The notes under the pieces are model-generated. The model saw only the letters and a list, made by a program, of their open reading frames with translations. It made no database searches and was not told where the DNA came from. Shown in pieces: positions 43,046-50,871 of a stretch of DNA of 64,000 bases (position 1 is its first letter; each line of letters starts with the position of its first letter). Source of the stretch: Bin87 sp965204685. GTDB taxonomy: Bacteria > Chloroflexota > Dehalococcoidia > Lucifugimonadales > UBA3495. The translations under genes were made by a program, and so were the position numbers. The stretch is taken from NCBI GenBank assembly GCA_965204685.1, contig OZ242004.1, positions 3,658,001 through 3,722,000 on the forward strand, given 5' to 3'.

Positions 43046-43354
43046 ATGAGCACTGACACCCACAACAGCGTCATCAACGCTACCCACGCCGTAGCCACCT
43101 CCCGCATCCCGGCGGGCGGGCGGCGAATATCCTACCGGGGATACCTGATCCACGGCGAGGTCCCGTCGATTTGCTACGTGATCTACGGCCGCAACGGGTT
43201 CGGACAGCTGACCGAACTCGGCGCCACTCGCAGCTTCCCCGACGCTATGCTCTGGGTCGACAAACACATGGAGAACATGCAGGGAATGATTCCGGCGGGG
43301 ATGCCAGGAGGCGAACCACCGCCGGTGCGCCGCACGCTCCGAGCCGCGGCCTGA
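43046..43354 (+). CDS. Unknown small soluble protein
   Basis: A 102-residue product. The central part (GGRRISYRGYLIHGEVPSIC, YVIYGRNGFGQLTELGATRS) looks like an alpha/beta fold, with a Met/Gly/Pro-rich C-terminus. No family or catalytic motif is recognised. The ATG at 43046 has GGCAGGAG upstream. It has its own promoter, and a terminator separates it from hisS, so it is expressed independently. The cyclase-family gene follows after 16 bases and may be cotranscribed. Confidence 0.6.
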   Translation: MSTDTHNSVINATHAVATSRIPAGGRRISYRGYLIHGEVPSICYVIYGRNGFGQLTELGATRSFPDAMLWVDKHMENMQGMIPAGMPGGEPPPVRRTLRAAA

Positions 43355-43370
43355 GCAACCGTTAGCGACC

Positions 43371-44087
43371 ATGGAGCAACCGAAGAGGACTATTGCCTTT
43401 CGCCGGGTGGTCGACCTGACGCACCCGATAAGGCCCGGCATCCCTATTTGGCCCGGCGACCCGCCCGTTCAATTTGAAACGGCGGCCAGCATCAAGAGCC
43501 ACGGCTATTTCCTGAGACGGTTCAGCATGGGGGAGCACAGCGGCACGCACGTTTCAACGCCATCGGCGTTTTTTGACCAGGGCTCCGGGCCGGACAGCAT
43601 TCCGCCCGAGGCCCTGATCACGCCGGCCGTGGTGATCGATTCGCGCAGCAGCGCCAGTAAGGATCCGGACTACGTGCTGAGGGTGGACGAATTAGCCGAG
43701 TGGGAGCGGAGGCACGGCAAAATACCGCCGGGATCCATAGCCCTGCTGCTGACCGGGTGGGGGCGCTACTGGAACGATCCGGAACGGTTCATCAACCTGG
43801 GGGCCGACGACCTGATGCATACGCCGGGGTTCAGCAGGGAGGCGGTGACGTTCCTGCTGGAAGAACGAGCAGCGGCCGGGATCGGGACCGACACGCACGG
43901 AGTCGACCCCGGAATCGACGCCGAGCTGCGAGTCAGCCGGACGGTTGCGCAGAAGGACGGCATGGCGCTGGAATGCCTGAACAACCTGGACCGACTGCCG
44001 GCCACCGGCGCAACGCTGGTGATAGGTAGGTTGCCGCTGGTGGGTGGGAGTGGGAGCCCGGCGTCGATTCTGGCGCTGGCGCCGTGA
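43371..44087 (+). CDS. Cyclase-family protein (kynurenine formamidase-like) with altered metal motif
   Basis: A 238-residue protein of the cyclase / kynurenine-formamidase fold: VVDLTHPIRPGIPIWPGDPP at the N-terminus, FSMGEHSGTHVSTPSAFFD and GIGTDTHGVDPG later. The family's metal-binding motif HxGTHxDxPxHF is changed to HSGTHVSTPSAF, so the aspartate and last histidine are replaced. The remaining His and Asp residues may still bind metal, but activity is in doubt. The real substrate could be a cyclic amide. It converges on the HbpS/GlcG gene across a terminator. Confidence 0.8.
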   Translation: MEQPKRTIAFRRVVDLTHPIRPGIPIWPGDPPVQFETAASIKSHGYFLRRFSMGEHSGTHVSTPSAFFDQGSGPDSIPPEALITPAVVIDSRSSASKDPDYVLRVDELAEWERRHGKIPPGSIALLLTGWGRYWNDPERFINLGADDLMHTPGFSREAVTFLLEERAAAGIGTDTHGVDPGIDAELRVSRTVAQKDGMALECLNNLDRLPATGATLVIGRLPLVGGSGSPASILALAP

Positions 44088-44095
44088 CCGACATG

Positions 44096-44148
44096 AAAAA
44101 CCGCCTGTGGCTCTGGGCGTCTTCGCGGAGGCCCAAGCCACAGGCAGG
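44096..44148 (-). terminator. Rho-independent terminator for HbpS/GlcG gene
   Basis: The stem CCTGTGGCT / AGCCACAGG is extended by GGGC / GCCC-type pairs. On the minus strand the hairpin is followed by GGTTTTTCATG. It lies between two convergent genes and probably serves the minus-strand gene, possibly both. Confidence 0.78.
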
Positions 44149-44173
44149 TCCCGGTTTCACCGGGATGTGACGG

Positions 44174-44569
44174 TTACAGGGCTCCCGCTCCTGCCGAAGC
44201 GCACTGCTCGTCTTCCTCGCTGGTGCCGCCGCCGACACCGCAGGCTCCGACCACCGCGCCGTCCTGGACGATGGGCACCGCGCCCTGGCCGAAGATCATC
44301 TCCGACCCGGAGCGCTCCCGGATGCCGGCCGGCGTGGGAGCCGTGGCCCGATCCTGCATCTCGCCGCTGGGGCGTCCGAAGGCCGCCGACGCGACCGCTT
44401 TGCCCTGGCAGCCGTAGGCCGACGCCCAGATCGCCCCGTCCATGCGCTGCAGGCCAATGAGCCGACCGCCAGAGTCGACCACGGCCACGCTGATCTTGAT
44501 GTTGAGTTCGTTCGCCTGGGCAATAGCCGCCGCCATAATCCGGTTGCTGTCTGCTAGTGTCAATGCCAT
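44174..44569 (-). CDS. GlcG/HbpS family heme-binding-like protein
   Basis: A 131-residue protein of the GlcG/HbpS fold: LADSNRIMAAAIAQANELNI, KISVAVVDSGGRLIGLQRMD and GAVPIVQDGAVVGACGVGGG, then TSEEDE. In HbpS the family binds heme and senses redox; in other bacteria its role is unclear. No signal peptide is visible. It stands alone on the minus strand between plus-strand genes, with its own terminator. Confidence 0.85.
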   Translation of the reverse strand: MALTLADSNRIMAAAIAQANELNIKISVAVVDSGGRLIGLQRMDGAIWASAYGCQGKAVASAAFGRPSGEMQDRATAPTPAGIRERSGSEMIFGQGAVPIVQDGAVVGACGVGGGTSEEDEQCASAGAGAL

Positions 44570-44741
44570 GTTTGCCTCCTGTTTGCATTTGCAATCGGTC
44601 TGTGACCGTTAATCAGTGCACCATCATAGATGCAGCCCGGACTCCGGGCAAGGATATTGAGGGCAACCGCGGCGCCATGGAGGGACATGACTTTCTCGGC
44701 TCAGGTGAGACACACCCGGCCAACAAGTGAGTAAGGACGTT

Positions 44742-45155
44742 ATGACAGAAAACCACGACGGCAATCGGTCAATTTGGCGGTTCTTCGACGGAGCGGTGTC
44801 AATCAGCATCAGTACGCTGGTGGCCGTACTCGTCAGCGACTGCGCGCTCTGCGGCCAACTGCCGGGCCTGGGCTGGCTCAAAGGGCTGACCGAACGGGAA
44901 GACGGAATTATAATAGTGGCTACGCTGCTGCTGTTCCCCACCACAGCGGCGCTATACGGAGGTTTCAAAGTGTTCTTTGCTGCCAAAGAAGCGGTCGAGA
45001 AAAGAGCCCGCGCCAAAGGCAAAGCTGAAGGCAGAGCCGAGGGCAAAGACGAAGGTCGAAAGGAAGAACGCGAGCGAATCCAGCGAGAGTTGGCGGCACA
45101 GGGAATGCCGCTTACTCCCGAACAGGTCGCCATATTGACTCGCGAATCCGAATAA
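44742..45155 (+). CDS. Small CxxC membrane protein, undescribed family, copy 2
   Basis: A 137-residue paralog of the gene at 41090-41557: FFDGAVSISISTLVAVLVSD, CALCGQL, WLKGLTEREDGIIIVATLLL, FPTTAALYGGFKVFFAAKEA. The tail is a Lys/Glu/Gly-rich coiled coil (AKGKAEGRAEGKDEGRKEE), then ERIQRELAAQGMPLTPEQ. Two membrane segments flank the CxxC loop and the LTEREDG motif. The ATG at 44742 follows AAGGAC; GTG 44727 is an alternative. It lies upstream of hisF. The function is unknown. Confidence 0.62.
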   Translation: MTENHDGNRSIWRFFDGAVSISISTLVAVLVSDCALCGQLPGLGWLKGLTEREDGIIIVATLLLFPTTAALYGGFKVFFAAKEAVEKRARAKGKAEGRAEGKDEGRKEERERIQRELAAQGMPLTPEQVAILTRESE

Positions 45156-45218
45156 TCCGTCCGGCTGACTTTGGACTGTCAGAGACCTCATCACATCACA
45201 TCGGATGATAATCCCCCC

Positions 45219-46028
45219 GTGCTGACGCGCCGCATCATACCCTGCCTGGACGTTGACGCCGGCCGCGTTGTTAAGGGCACCAGTTTCGTGAACCTGCGGG
45301 ACGCCGGCGATCCGGCAGAGTTGGCAGCGCGTTACGATGAGGAAGGCGCGGACGAACTGGTCTTTCTGGACATCACCGCCAGCAGCGATTCCCGCGACAC
45401 CATGGTGGACGTGGTGCGCAGCGTGTCCGAGCAGGTCTTCATACCGCTGACCGTAGGCGGCGGCATCCGCTCCATAGAGGACGTGCGACGGATGCTGAAT
45501 GCCGGGGCCGACAAGGTCTCGGTGAATACCGCAGCGATCAACACCCCGGAGTTGGTAGTCGAAGGCGCGGCGCAGTTCGGCAGCCAGTGCATCGTCACGG
45601 CCATCGACGCTCGTCGGGTCGTGCCGGGGGAAGAGTTCCCGGCTGCCAGGGACCCTTCGCTAGCGGTGGACGCCGACTCCGGGTGGCAGGTGTTCACCCA
45701 CGGCGGTCGGAACCCAACCGGCCTGGACGCCGTGAAATGGGCAGAGCGAACCGTTGCCCTGGGCTCAGGGGAAATCCTCCTGACCAGCATGGACGAAGAC
45801 GGTCAGCAGGACGGGTACGACCTGCCGCTGACCCGCGCCATATCCCGCGCGGTTCCGGTTCCGGTAATCGCCAGTGGGGGCGCCGGCACCCTGGAGCACC
45901 TGCACGACGCCTTCACGGCCGGCGAGGCAGACGCGGTGTTGGCGGCCAGCATCTTCCACTTCGGGACCTATTCCATCGCGCAGGCCAAGGACTACCTGGC
46001 GGCCTGCGGCGTCCCGATGCGTATCTAA
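45219..46028 (+). CDS. hisF: Imidazole glycerol phosphate synthase subunit HisF
   Basis: A 269-residue (beta/alpha)8 barrel that closes the imidazole ring with ammonia from HisH. It begins LTRRIIPCLDVDAGRVVKGT, the canonical start, so GTG 45219 is chosen over the upstream TTG. Catalytic aspartates lie in PCLDVD and LLTSMDEDGQQDGYD; the phosphate sites are LTVGGGIRSIEDV and VIASGGAGTLEHL. hisH is not in the window. A HAD gene and hisIE follow. Confidence 0.96.
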   Translation: MLTRRIIPCLDVDAGRVVKGTSFVNLRDAGDPAELAARYDEEGADELVFLDITASSDSRDTMVDVVRSVSEQVFIPLTVGGGIRSIEDVRRMLNAGADKVSVNTAAINTPELVVEGAAQFGSQCIVTAIDARRVVPGEEFPAARDPSLAVDADSGWQVFTHGGRNPTGLDAVKWAERTVALGSGEILLTSMDEDGQQDGYDLPLTRAISRAVPVPVIASGGAGTLEHLHDAFTAGEADAVLAASIFHFGTYSIAQAKDYLAACGVPMRI

Positions 46029-46058
46029 ACTCGACCAATCCACCAGGAAAGGAACCTG

Positions 46059-46760
46059 ATGAGCGCTATCACCACCGTAATCTTCGACATGTTCAATACG
46101 ATAGCGCAGGATGGCACCGACCTTTGGCGTCAAACCTTCGAGGCCATCATCGCGGAGCAAGGGCTGGAAACCACTCCGGAAGAGTTGCGGTATGCCTGGG
46201 ACTATGGCGCCGGCAATTTCCGAGACCGGCGTACCGCGCCGGGAGCTCCGTTCGAGTCATACCTGGACGGGTGGGCCCACGCCTTCGCAGAGGCGTTCAA
46301 CGAGTTGAATTTGACCGGGGATGCCATGGCGGCCTCCCAGAGATCGATTGATGATCTGGGCACGCGGCCGTTGTTCCCCGATGCGGTCGAAGCGTTGTCC
46401 ATCCTGGGTCAAACCCGCCGGCTGGGAGTGATATCGAACGCTGACGACGCGTACCTCGACCCGGTGGTGGCGCGCATACCGGTCAGCCTGGGAACGGTCA
46501 TATCATCCGAAGCGTTGCAATGCTACAAGCCGGACCGGCGGCTCTTCGAAGCGGCGGTGGACCAACTGGGGGTGCAGCCATCGGAGTGCGCCTACGTGGG
46601 CGACCGCCAGTTCGAGGACGTGATGGGCTCGCGGTCGGTGGGCATGACCGCGATATGGATCAACCGCTTTGATCGCCCGACGGACCCGGACCTGCCCACC
46701 CCGGACGCTGAAATCCGCGATCTGCTGGAACTGCCCGACGTCCTGGCCAAGCTGGGATAG
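46059..46760 (+). CDS. HAD-superfamily hydrolase between hisF and hisIE
   Basis: A 233-residue haloacid-dehalogenase-like hydrolase. The nucleophile is the Asp of TVIFDMFNTIAQ; the second aspartate of the usual DxD is replaced by Phe, as in the dehalogenase branch. Motif II is GVISNADDAYLD, motif III lysine is in CYKPDRRLFEAAV, and motif IV is YVGDRQFEDVMGS. Position between hisF and hisIE, with gaps of 30 and 22 bases, suggests it could be the histidinol-phosphate phosphatase of the pathway. This is inference, as many HAD phosphatases are general. Confidence 0.82.
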   Translation: MSAITTVIFDMFNTIAQDGTDLWRQTFEAIIAEQGLETTPEELRYAWDYGAGNFRDRRTAPGAPFESYLDGWAHAFAEAFNELNLTGDAMAASQRSIDDLGTRPLFPDAVEALSILGQTRRLGVISNADDAYLDPVVARIPVSLGTVISSEALQCYKPDRRLFEAAVDQLGVQPSECAYVGDRQFEDVMGSRSVGMTAIWINRFDRPTDPDLPTPDAEIRDLLELPDVLAKLG

Positions 46761-46782
46761 CCGTTACCCAACGGAGGACATG

Positions 46783-47406
46783 ATGAGCGAAGTAAAACTG
46801 GACGACAAAGGGTTGGTACCCGCCATTGCGCAGGACATCAACACCGGCCAGGTGCTGATGCTGGGGTACATGAACCCCGGCTCGCTCAAGCGGACGGTGG
46901 AAGGCACCCAAGTGTGGTTCTACAGCCGCAGCCAGGAAGACCTGTGGCACAAGGGCGAGGTGTCCGGGAATTACCTCAACCTGCGGGAGTGGTACGTCGA
47001 TTGCGACGCGGACACCATACTGCTCAAGGTGGAGCCCGACGGCCCGGCCTGCCACACCGGGGAGGTGTCCTGTTTCTACACCCGCATGGAGGACCTGCCC
47101 GATGACTATACGAGCAGCGACGGCGGACCGAGGGTCCTTGACGAACTGTTCGCGGTGATCAAGGACCGGCAGCGGGAAATGCCCGAGGGCAGCTACACCG
47201 CGCGGCTGCTGGCCGAGGGCACCAGCCGGGTAGGGCAGAAGGTGATCGAAGAAGCCGGCGAGGCCGCGTTGGCGGCGGCCACGGGCGAAACGGACAACCT
47301 GCCGGGCGAAATTGCCGACCTGCTGTACCATACCCTGACGCTCATGGCGTCCGCCGGAGTGTCGCCGAACGCGGTGTGGGAGGAGTTGCGGTCCCGACGA
47401 GGTTAG
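46783..47406 (+). CDS. hisIE: Bifunctional phosphoribosyl-AMP cyclohydrolase / -ATP pyrophosphatase
   Basis: A 207-residue fusion for steps 2 and 3 of histidine synthesis. HisI covers residues 1-115 (LMLGYMNPGSLKRTVEG, VWFYSRSQEDLWHKGEVSG, VDCDADTILLKVEPDGPACH with zinc-binding cysteines). HisE covers 120-207 (VLDELFAVIKDRQREMPEGS, RVGQKVIEEAGEAALAA, LPGEIADLLYHTLTLM). The ATG at 46783 has GGAGG upstream; ATG 46780 is an alternative. Its last four bases overlap the convergent S51 peptidase gene. Confidence 0.95.
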   Translation: MSEVKLDDKGLVPAIAQDINTGQVLMLGYMNPGSLKRTVEGTQVWFYSRSQEDLWHKGEVSGNYLNLREWYVDCDADTILLKVEPDGPACHTGEVSCFYTRMEDLPDDYTSSDGGPRVLDELFAVIKDRQREMPEGSYTARLLAEGTSRVGQKVIEEAGEAALAAATGETDNLPGEIADLLYHTLTLMASAGVSPNAVWEELRSRRG

Positions 47407-48113
47407 GACGTTGGGCCGTTGACCGTCAATCCGGACACCGTCTCTCCGGCGGCGTAACGACGCCACTGGCCGGACCGGTAGACGGTGATGTTGCCGGAAC
47501 CCAAAGCGGTTGCGTCGTCGGAATCCAAGAGCACGCCGGAACCGCCGTCAATTCCCAGCACGGTGAGCCCGAAGGTTGCGGAGCCGGATAGCTGCCCGGT
47601 AACGGTATTCGGGTCGCTCCGCTCGTGGTGGGGCAGGACCATCACGTTGGGCACGATGCCCAACGCCGGGGATACGGGCGAGCCGGACGACGGGCGGCGC
47701 ATCACCGAACCCAGCACCATAGCGCCGGCACTGGAACCGGCCCAAATCGCGCCGGCGTCGCACGCTGATTTGACCGCGTCGAACAGAGGTGACCCCACAA
47801 GCGCGGAATGCAGGTGCTCGGGACTGCCGCCGGTGAAGTAGATGACGTGGGCACCGTCCAACTGCGCCACGATGCGGGGATTCTCAGCGTCTTCGCGGCG
47901 GACAACATCCAGGCCGTATGCCGATGCGCCCAGGCCGGTGAAGTGGCGGACACCGTTGTTCGCGGCGAGACCGGGGTTTTCAAAGGCCGCGGCCGTTGGT
48001 ACGATGGCGACACGGGGGTTCGCCTCTCCGGTCGCCTCAAGAACATGACGATCCATGCCGGCGCAGGACGCCCGGAACTCGTCACCCCCGACCAACAGGA
48101 TCCGCTTCGCCAC
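47403..48113 (-). CDS. Cyanophycinase-like S51 peptidase
   Basis: A 236-residue S51-family protein. The nucleophilic serine lies in AIWAGSSAGAMVLGS, with VIYFTGGSPEHL and a catalytic histidine candidate in VLPHHERSDP. The fold is that of cyanophycinase and dipeptidase E. No cyanophycin synthetase is in the window, so it may act on beta-aspartyl or other isopeptides instead. It converges on hisIE, with a 4-base overlap, and diverges from the VOC gene 50 bases away. Confidence 0.82.
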   Translation of the reverse strand: MAKRILLVGGDEFRASCAGMDRHVLEATGEANPRVAIVPTAAAFENPGLAANNGVRHFTGLGASAYGLDVVRREDAENPRIVAQLDGAHVIYFTGGSPEHLHSALVGSPLFDAVKSACDAGAIWAGSSAGAMVLGSVMRRPSSGSPVSPALGIVPNVMVLPHHERSDPNTVTGQLSGSATFGLTVLGIDGGSGVLLDSDDATALGSGNITVYRSGQWRRYAAGETVSGLTVNGPTS

Positions 48114-48163
48114 TTTTGCGCGCCTCCGTTTACAACCTAATTTATACCCCAGGAGAACCGGCG

Positions 48164-48565
48164 ATGTTCGAGTTTATACATCACGTCCGAATCCTTGTCC
48201 ATGACGCCGATGCCATGGCCACATACATCGAGGAGAACTTCGGCCTGACCCCGTTGAAGATCGAGGTGTTTCCGGCCCGGGGCATGAAGAACGCCGTTTA
48301 CAAGGTGGGCAAGACCAACGTCGAATTCACCGAGCCGCTGGATTCCGATTCGGCCATGGGCGAATACTTGAAGACCTTTGGGCCGGGCCCGTATCACCTG
48401 GCGTTCGGCGTGTCCGACATCGCCGACAAGGCTGCGGCCCTTTCCGGCAAGGGGAACGAGATGCGTGGCGAAAACGGCATGTCCCGCAGCGCGGAGGGAT
48501 ACATGACCGCCAACATCGCCGCCGCCAGCGCGTTGGGCTACCCGTTCCAAATTGCCGAAGGGTAG
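48164..48565 (+). CDS. VOC superfamily protein, methylmalonyl-CoA-epimerase-like
   Basis: A 133-residue vicinal-oxygen-chelate protein. It begins FEFIHHVRILVHDADAMATY and has VEFTEPLDSDSAMGEYL and PYHLAFGVSDIADKAAAL, the paired beta-alpha-beta-beta-beta modules with His and Glu metal ligands. Methylmalonyl-CoA epimerase is the closest familiar pattern (HHVxIxVxDxxAxxxY...GPYHLAFxV), but glyoxalase-like enzymes share it. AGGAG precedes the ATG. No mutase genes are nearby. Confidence 0.72.
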   Translation: MFEFIHHVRILVHDADAMATYIEENFGLTPLKIEVFPARGMKNAVYKVGKTNVEFTEPLDSDSAMGEYLKTFGPGPYHLAFGVSDIADKAAALSGKGNEMRGENGMSRSAEGYMTANIAAASALGYPFQIAEG

Positions 48566-48591
48566 CCGCTGCGACCTGGCAACCCAAGATT

Positions 48592-48737
48592 GCAGGGCTT
48601 GTGCAAAGTCCATTCCGGCAGCCGATGTCAGAATCAGGATTACCAGGATTAGAGGATTTTTCAGGATTTATGAGCATCCTGAAAATCTCAAAATCCGGCA
48701 AATCCTGATTCTGACAATGACTTTGCGCAGGCCCTGC
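48592..48737. repeat. Family 1 palindromic repeat, longest and best-preserved unit
   Basis: Outer arms GCAGGGCTTGTGCAAAGTC and its near-complement GACTTTGCGCAGGCCCTGC bound the unit. Inside them is a perfect 16-bp inverted repeat TGTCAGAATCAGGATT / AATCCTGATTCTGACA, and further AGGATT/AATCCT words. The unit is about 146 bp, with no open frame, and lies between the VOC gene and argS. The size and terminal inverted repeats are like a small non-autonomous element. Confidence 0.85.
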
Positions 48738-48815
48738 CTGAGCTTGCCAGCGCCGGGACGCAAAATACGCTCGGGTGCTACCATGTAAAGCCCTGCCCAA
48801 TCTTTTCCAAATTGG

Positions 48816-50516
48816 ATGACCATCATGCTTGTTAGAGACACCGTAGCCGCAATTGTCGCCGCCGCCCTGGAGCAGGCCAACCGCGACGGGGTGATCAGCG
48901 TCGACGCTGCGCCGGACATCGAGATCGAACGGCCGAATAATCCGGAGCACGGGGATTTCGCCACCAACCTGCCATTGCGCCTGGCGCGGGCGGCGCGGGC
49001 GAACCCGATGCAGTTGGCGCAACTGATTGCAGAGCGGATACAACCGGGCCCCGAGATCGCCAGCGTCGCGCCGGCGCCTCCCGGGTTCATCAATTTCAAA
49101 CTCAGCGACGCCTGGCTGCAGCAGCAAGTGGAGACCGTCATCGGCGCTGGCGAAGGTTTCGGATCGGCTGAAGCGGGCGCCGGGCGAAAGGTGATGGTCG
49201 AATTTGTGAGCGTCAACCCGACCGGGCCGGTTCACGTGGGCCACACCCGGGGCGCGGTGCTGGGCAGTGCGCTGGCGAACACCATGCAGGCAGCCGGCTA
49301 CGAAGTCACCCGGGAGTACTACATCAACGACGCCGGTTCCCAGATGGAGGCGTTCTACCGCTCGGTGTGGACCCGCTATCAGCAGGCGCTGGGCCGGGAA
49401 GCCCGGATGCCGGAGAACGGCTACCAGGGGGACTACATCGCCGACATCGCCGCAGAGATCATTGAGAGCGAGGGTCCGGGCTTGCTGGAACTGGCGGAGC
49501 CGGCAGCAATCCGTCGGATCGGAGACATTGCGCGGGAGAAGATGGTCGCGCTCATTCGCGACGACCTGGACGCCATCGGCGTGAATTTCGACAACTGGTT
49601 CAGCGAGCGGTGGCTGTTCCAAAATGAAGACACTAACACCAGCGACTACGACCGGGCGATGGCCCGGCTGCGGGAGGGCGGCCACCTGGGTGAGCGAAGC
49701 GGGGCGCTCTGGTTCAATTCCATAGCGCTGGGCGATGACCGGGACAATGTGGTGGTGCGTTCGTCGGGCGAACCTACCTATTTCGCCTCTGACATTGCCT
49801 ATCACTACAACAAGTTCAGCGGGCGCGGTTTCGACCGGGTGATCGACATCTGGGGCGCGGACCACCAGGGTCACGTTCCCCGGATGAAAGCGGCGGTTTC
49901 GGCGTTGGGAGTGGAACCGGAAAATCTCACAGTGCTGATATCCCAGATGGTGACGCTGAAACGCGGGGATGAAACGGTGCGCGCCTCGAAACGGACCGGC
50001 GATTTCGTCACCCTGCGGGAGTTGGTGGACGAGGTGGGCATGGACGCCTGCCGCTACTTTTTCCTAGCGCGGGCGGCGTCCACGCAGATGGAGTTCGACC
50101 TGGAGCTGGCCACCCGGGAGTCGTCGGAAAACCCGGTGTACTACGTGCAGTACGCCCACGCGCGGAACGCCAGCATCCTCAGCCTCGCCGCCGAGCGCCG
50201 AATCGACTTCTCCGCCGGCGACGTCTCGCTGCTGACCCACCCCAATGAGCTGGGGCTGATCCGCACGATGCTGCGCCTGTCCGAGCTGATTGTGCAGGTG
50301 GCGGAAAACCTGGAACCGCACCACCTGCCCCACTACGCGATGGAGCTGGCTACGGCCTTCCACCACTTCTACGAAAACTGCCGGGTCATCTCCGCCAACC
50401 CGGAGGACAACGAGCTGACGCTGGCAAGGCTGAAGCTGGTCGCCGCCGCGCAGGTGGTGTTCCGCCGAACGCTGACCCTCATGGGAATGTCCGCGCCGGA
50501 ACGCATGGAGCGTTAG
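48816..50516 (+). CDS. argS: Arginine-tRNA ligase
   Basis: A 566-residue class I synthetase charging tRNA-Arg. The HIGH motif reads VNPTGPVHVGHTRGAVLG. The KMSKS-equivalent region is RASKRTGDFVTLRELVDEVG, typical for ArgRS, which lacks a strict KMSKS. Also seen: DFATNLPLRLARA in the N-terminal Add1 domain, DIWGADHQGHVPRMKA, and the C-terminal DALR domain (YVQYAHARNASILSL). ATG 48825 is an alternative start. Confidence 0.95.
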   Translation: MTIMLVRDTVAAIVAAALEQANRDGVISVDAAPDIEIERPNNPEHGDFATNLPLRLARAARANPMQLAQLIAERIQPGPEIASVAPAPPGFINFKLSDAWLQQQVETVIGAGEGFGSAEAGAGRKVMVEFVSVNPTGPVHVGHTRGAVLGSALANTMQAAGYEVTREYYINDAGSQMEAFYRSVWTRYQQALGREARMPENGYQGDYIADIAAEIIESEGPGLLELAEPAAIRRIGDIAREKMVALIRDDLDAIGVNFDNWFSERWLFQNEDTNTSDYDRAMARLREGGHLGERSGALWFNSIALGDDRDNVVVRSSGEPTYFASDIAYHYNKFSGRGFDRVIDIWGADHQGHVPRMKAAVSALGVEPENLTVLISQMVTLKRGDETVRASKRTGDFVTLRELVDEVGMDACRYFFLARAASTQMEFDLELATRESSENPVYYVQYAHARNASILSLAAERRIDFSAGDVSLLTHPNELGLIRTMLRLSELIVQVAENLEPHHLPHYAMELATAFHHFYENCRVISANPEDNELTLARLKLVAAAQVVFRRTLTLMGMSAPERMER

Positions 50517-50871
50517 CGGGCTTCCACGACCACAGCAATATCACGAATCCGGGGTTGCCTGCGAGGGGCATCGTGTGCCGACCGGTTAGCGGGGCGCCGC
50601 ACGGCTGAATGATACGCCGTGGTTGGCGGTGGCCGGAGATGCAACGGGCCGGCGTGGTATCGGGAAAAGAGCGCTAAAAAAGCCGATACGGTGTCGTCGC
50701 CAGCGTTGCCGAGCCCAAGTTTTAAGTGTATATTGCAGGGCCTATGCTATCCGATTTCATAATCGCATCCGGGTTCGTAGCGGATGCCCTGTGCCCTGGC
50801 GATTCTCGTAGCCCGGCCTGTAACGCTCTGAGCAGGAACATGGGCGGTCGCGCGGCAGGCAAAGGTCGATA
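50517..50871. other. Intergenic region before ABC exporter
   Basis: A 355-base gap without a supported gene. The open frames in it are short and have no recognisable content. It holds one good promoter (50706-50734), which leaves a leader of about 130 bases before the exporter ATG at 50872. I see no terminator or riboswitch fold by eye. Confidence 0.5.
50706..50734 (+). promoter_or_regulatory. Promoter for the ABC exporter pair
   Basis: TTGCCG (-35), a 17-base spacer and TATATT (-10). It is the only good match in the gap upstream of the two exporter genes. Confidence 0.55.

Noticed and set aside
50623..50811. 62-codon frame before the ABC exporter
   Set aside because: Arg/Cys-rich, no ribosome site and no motif; it spans the promoter.
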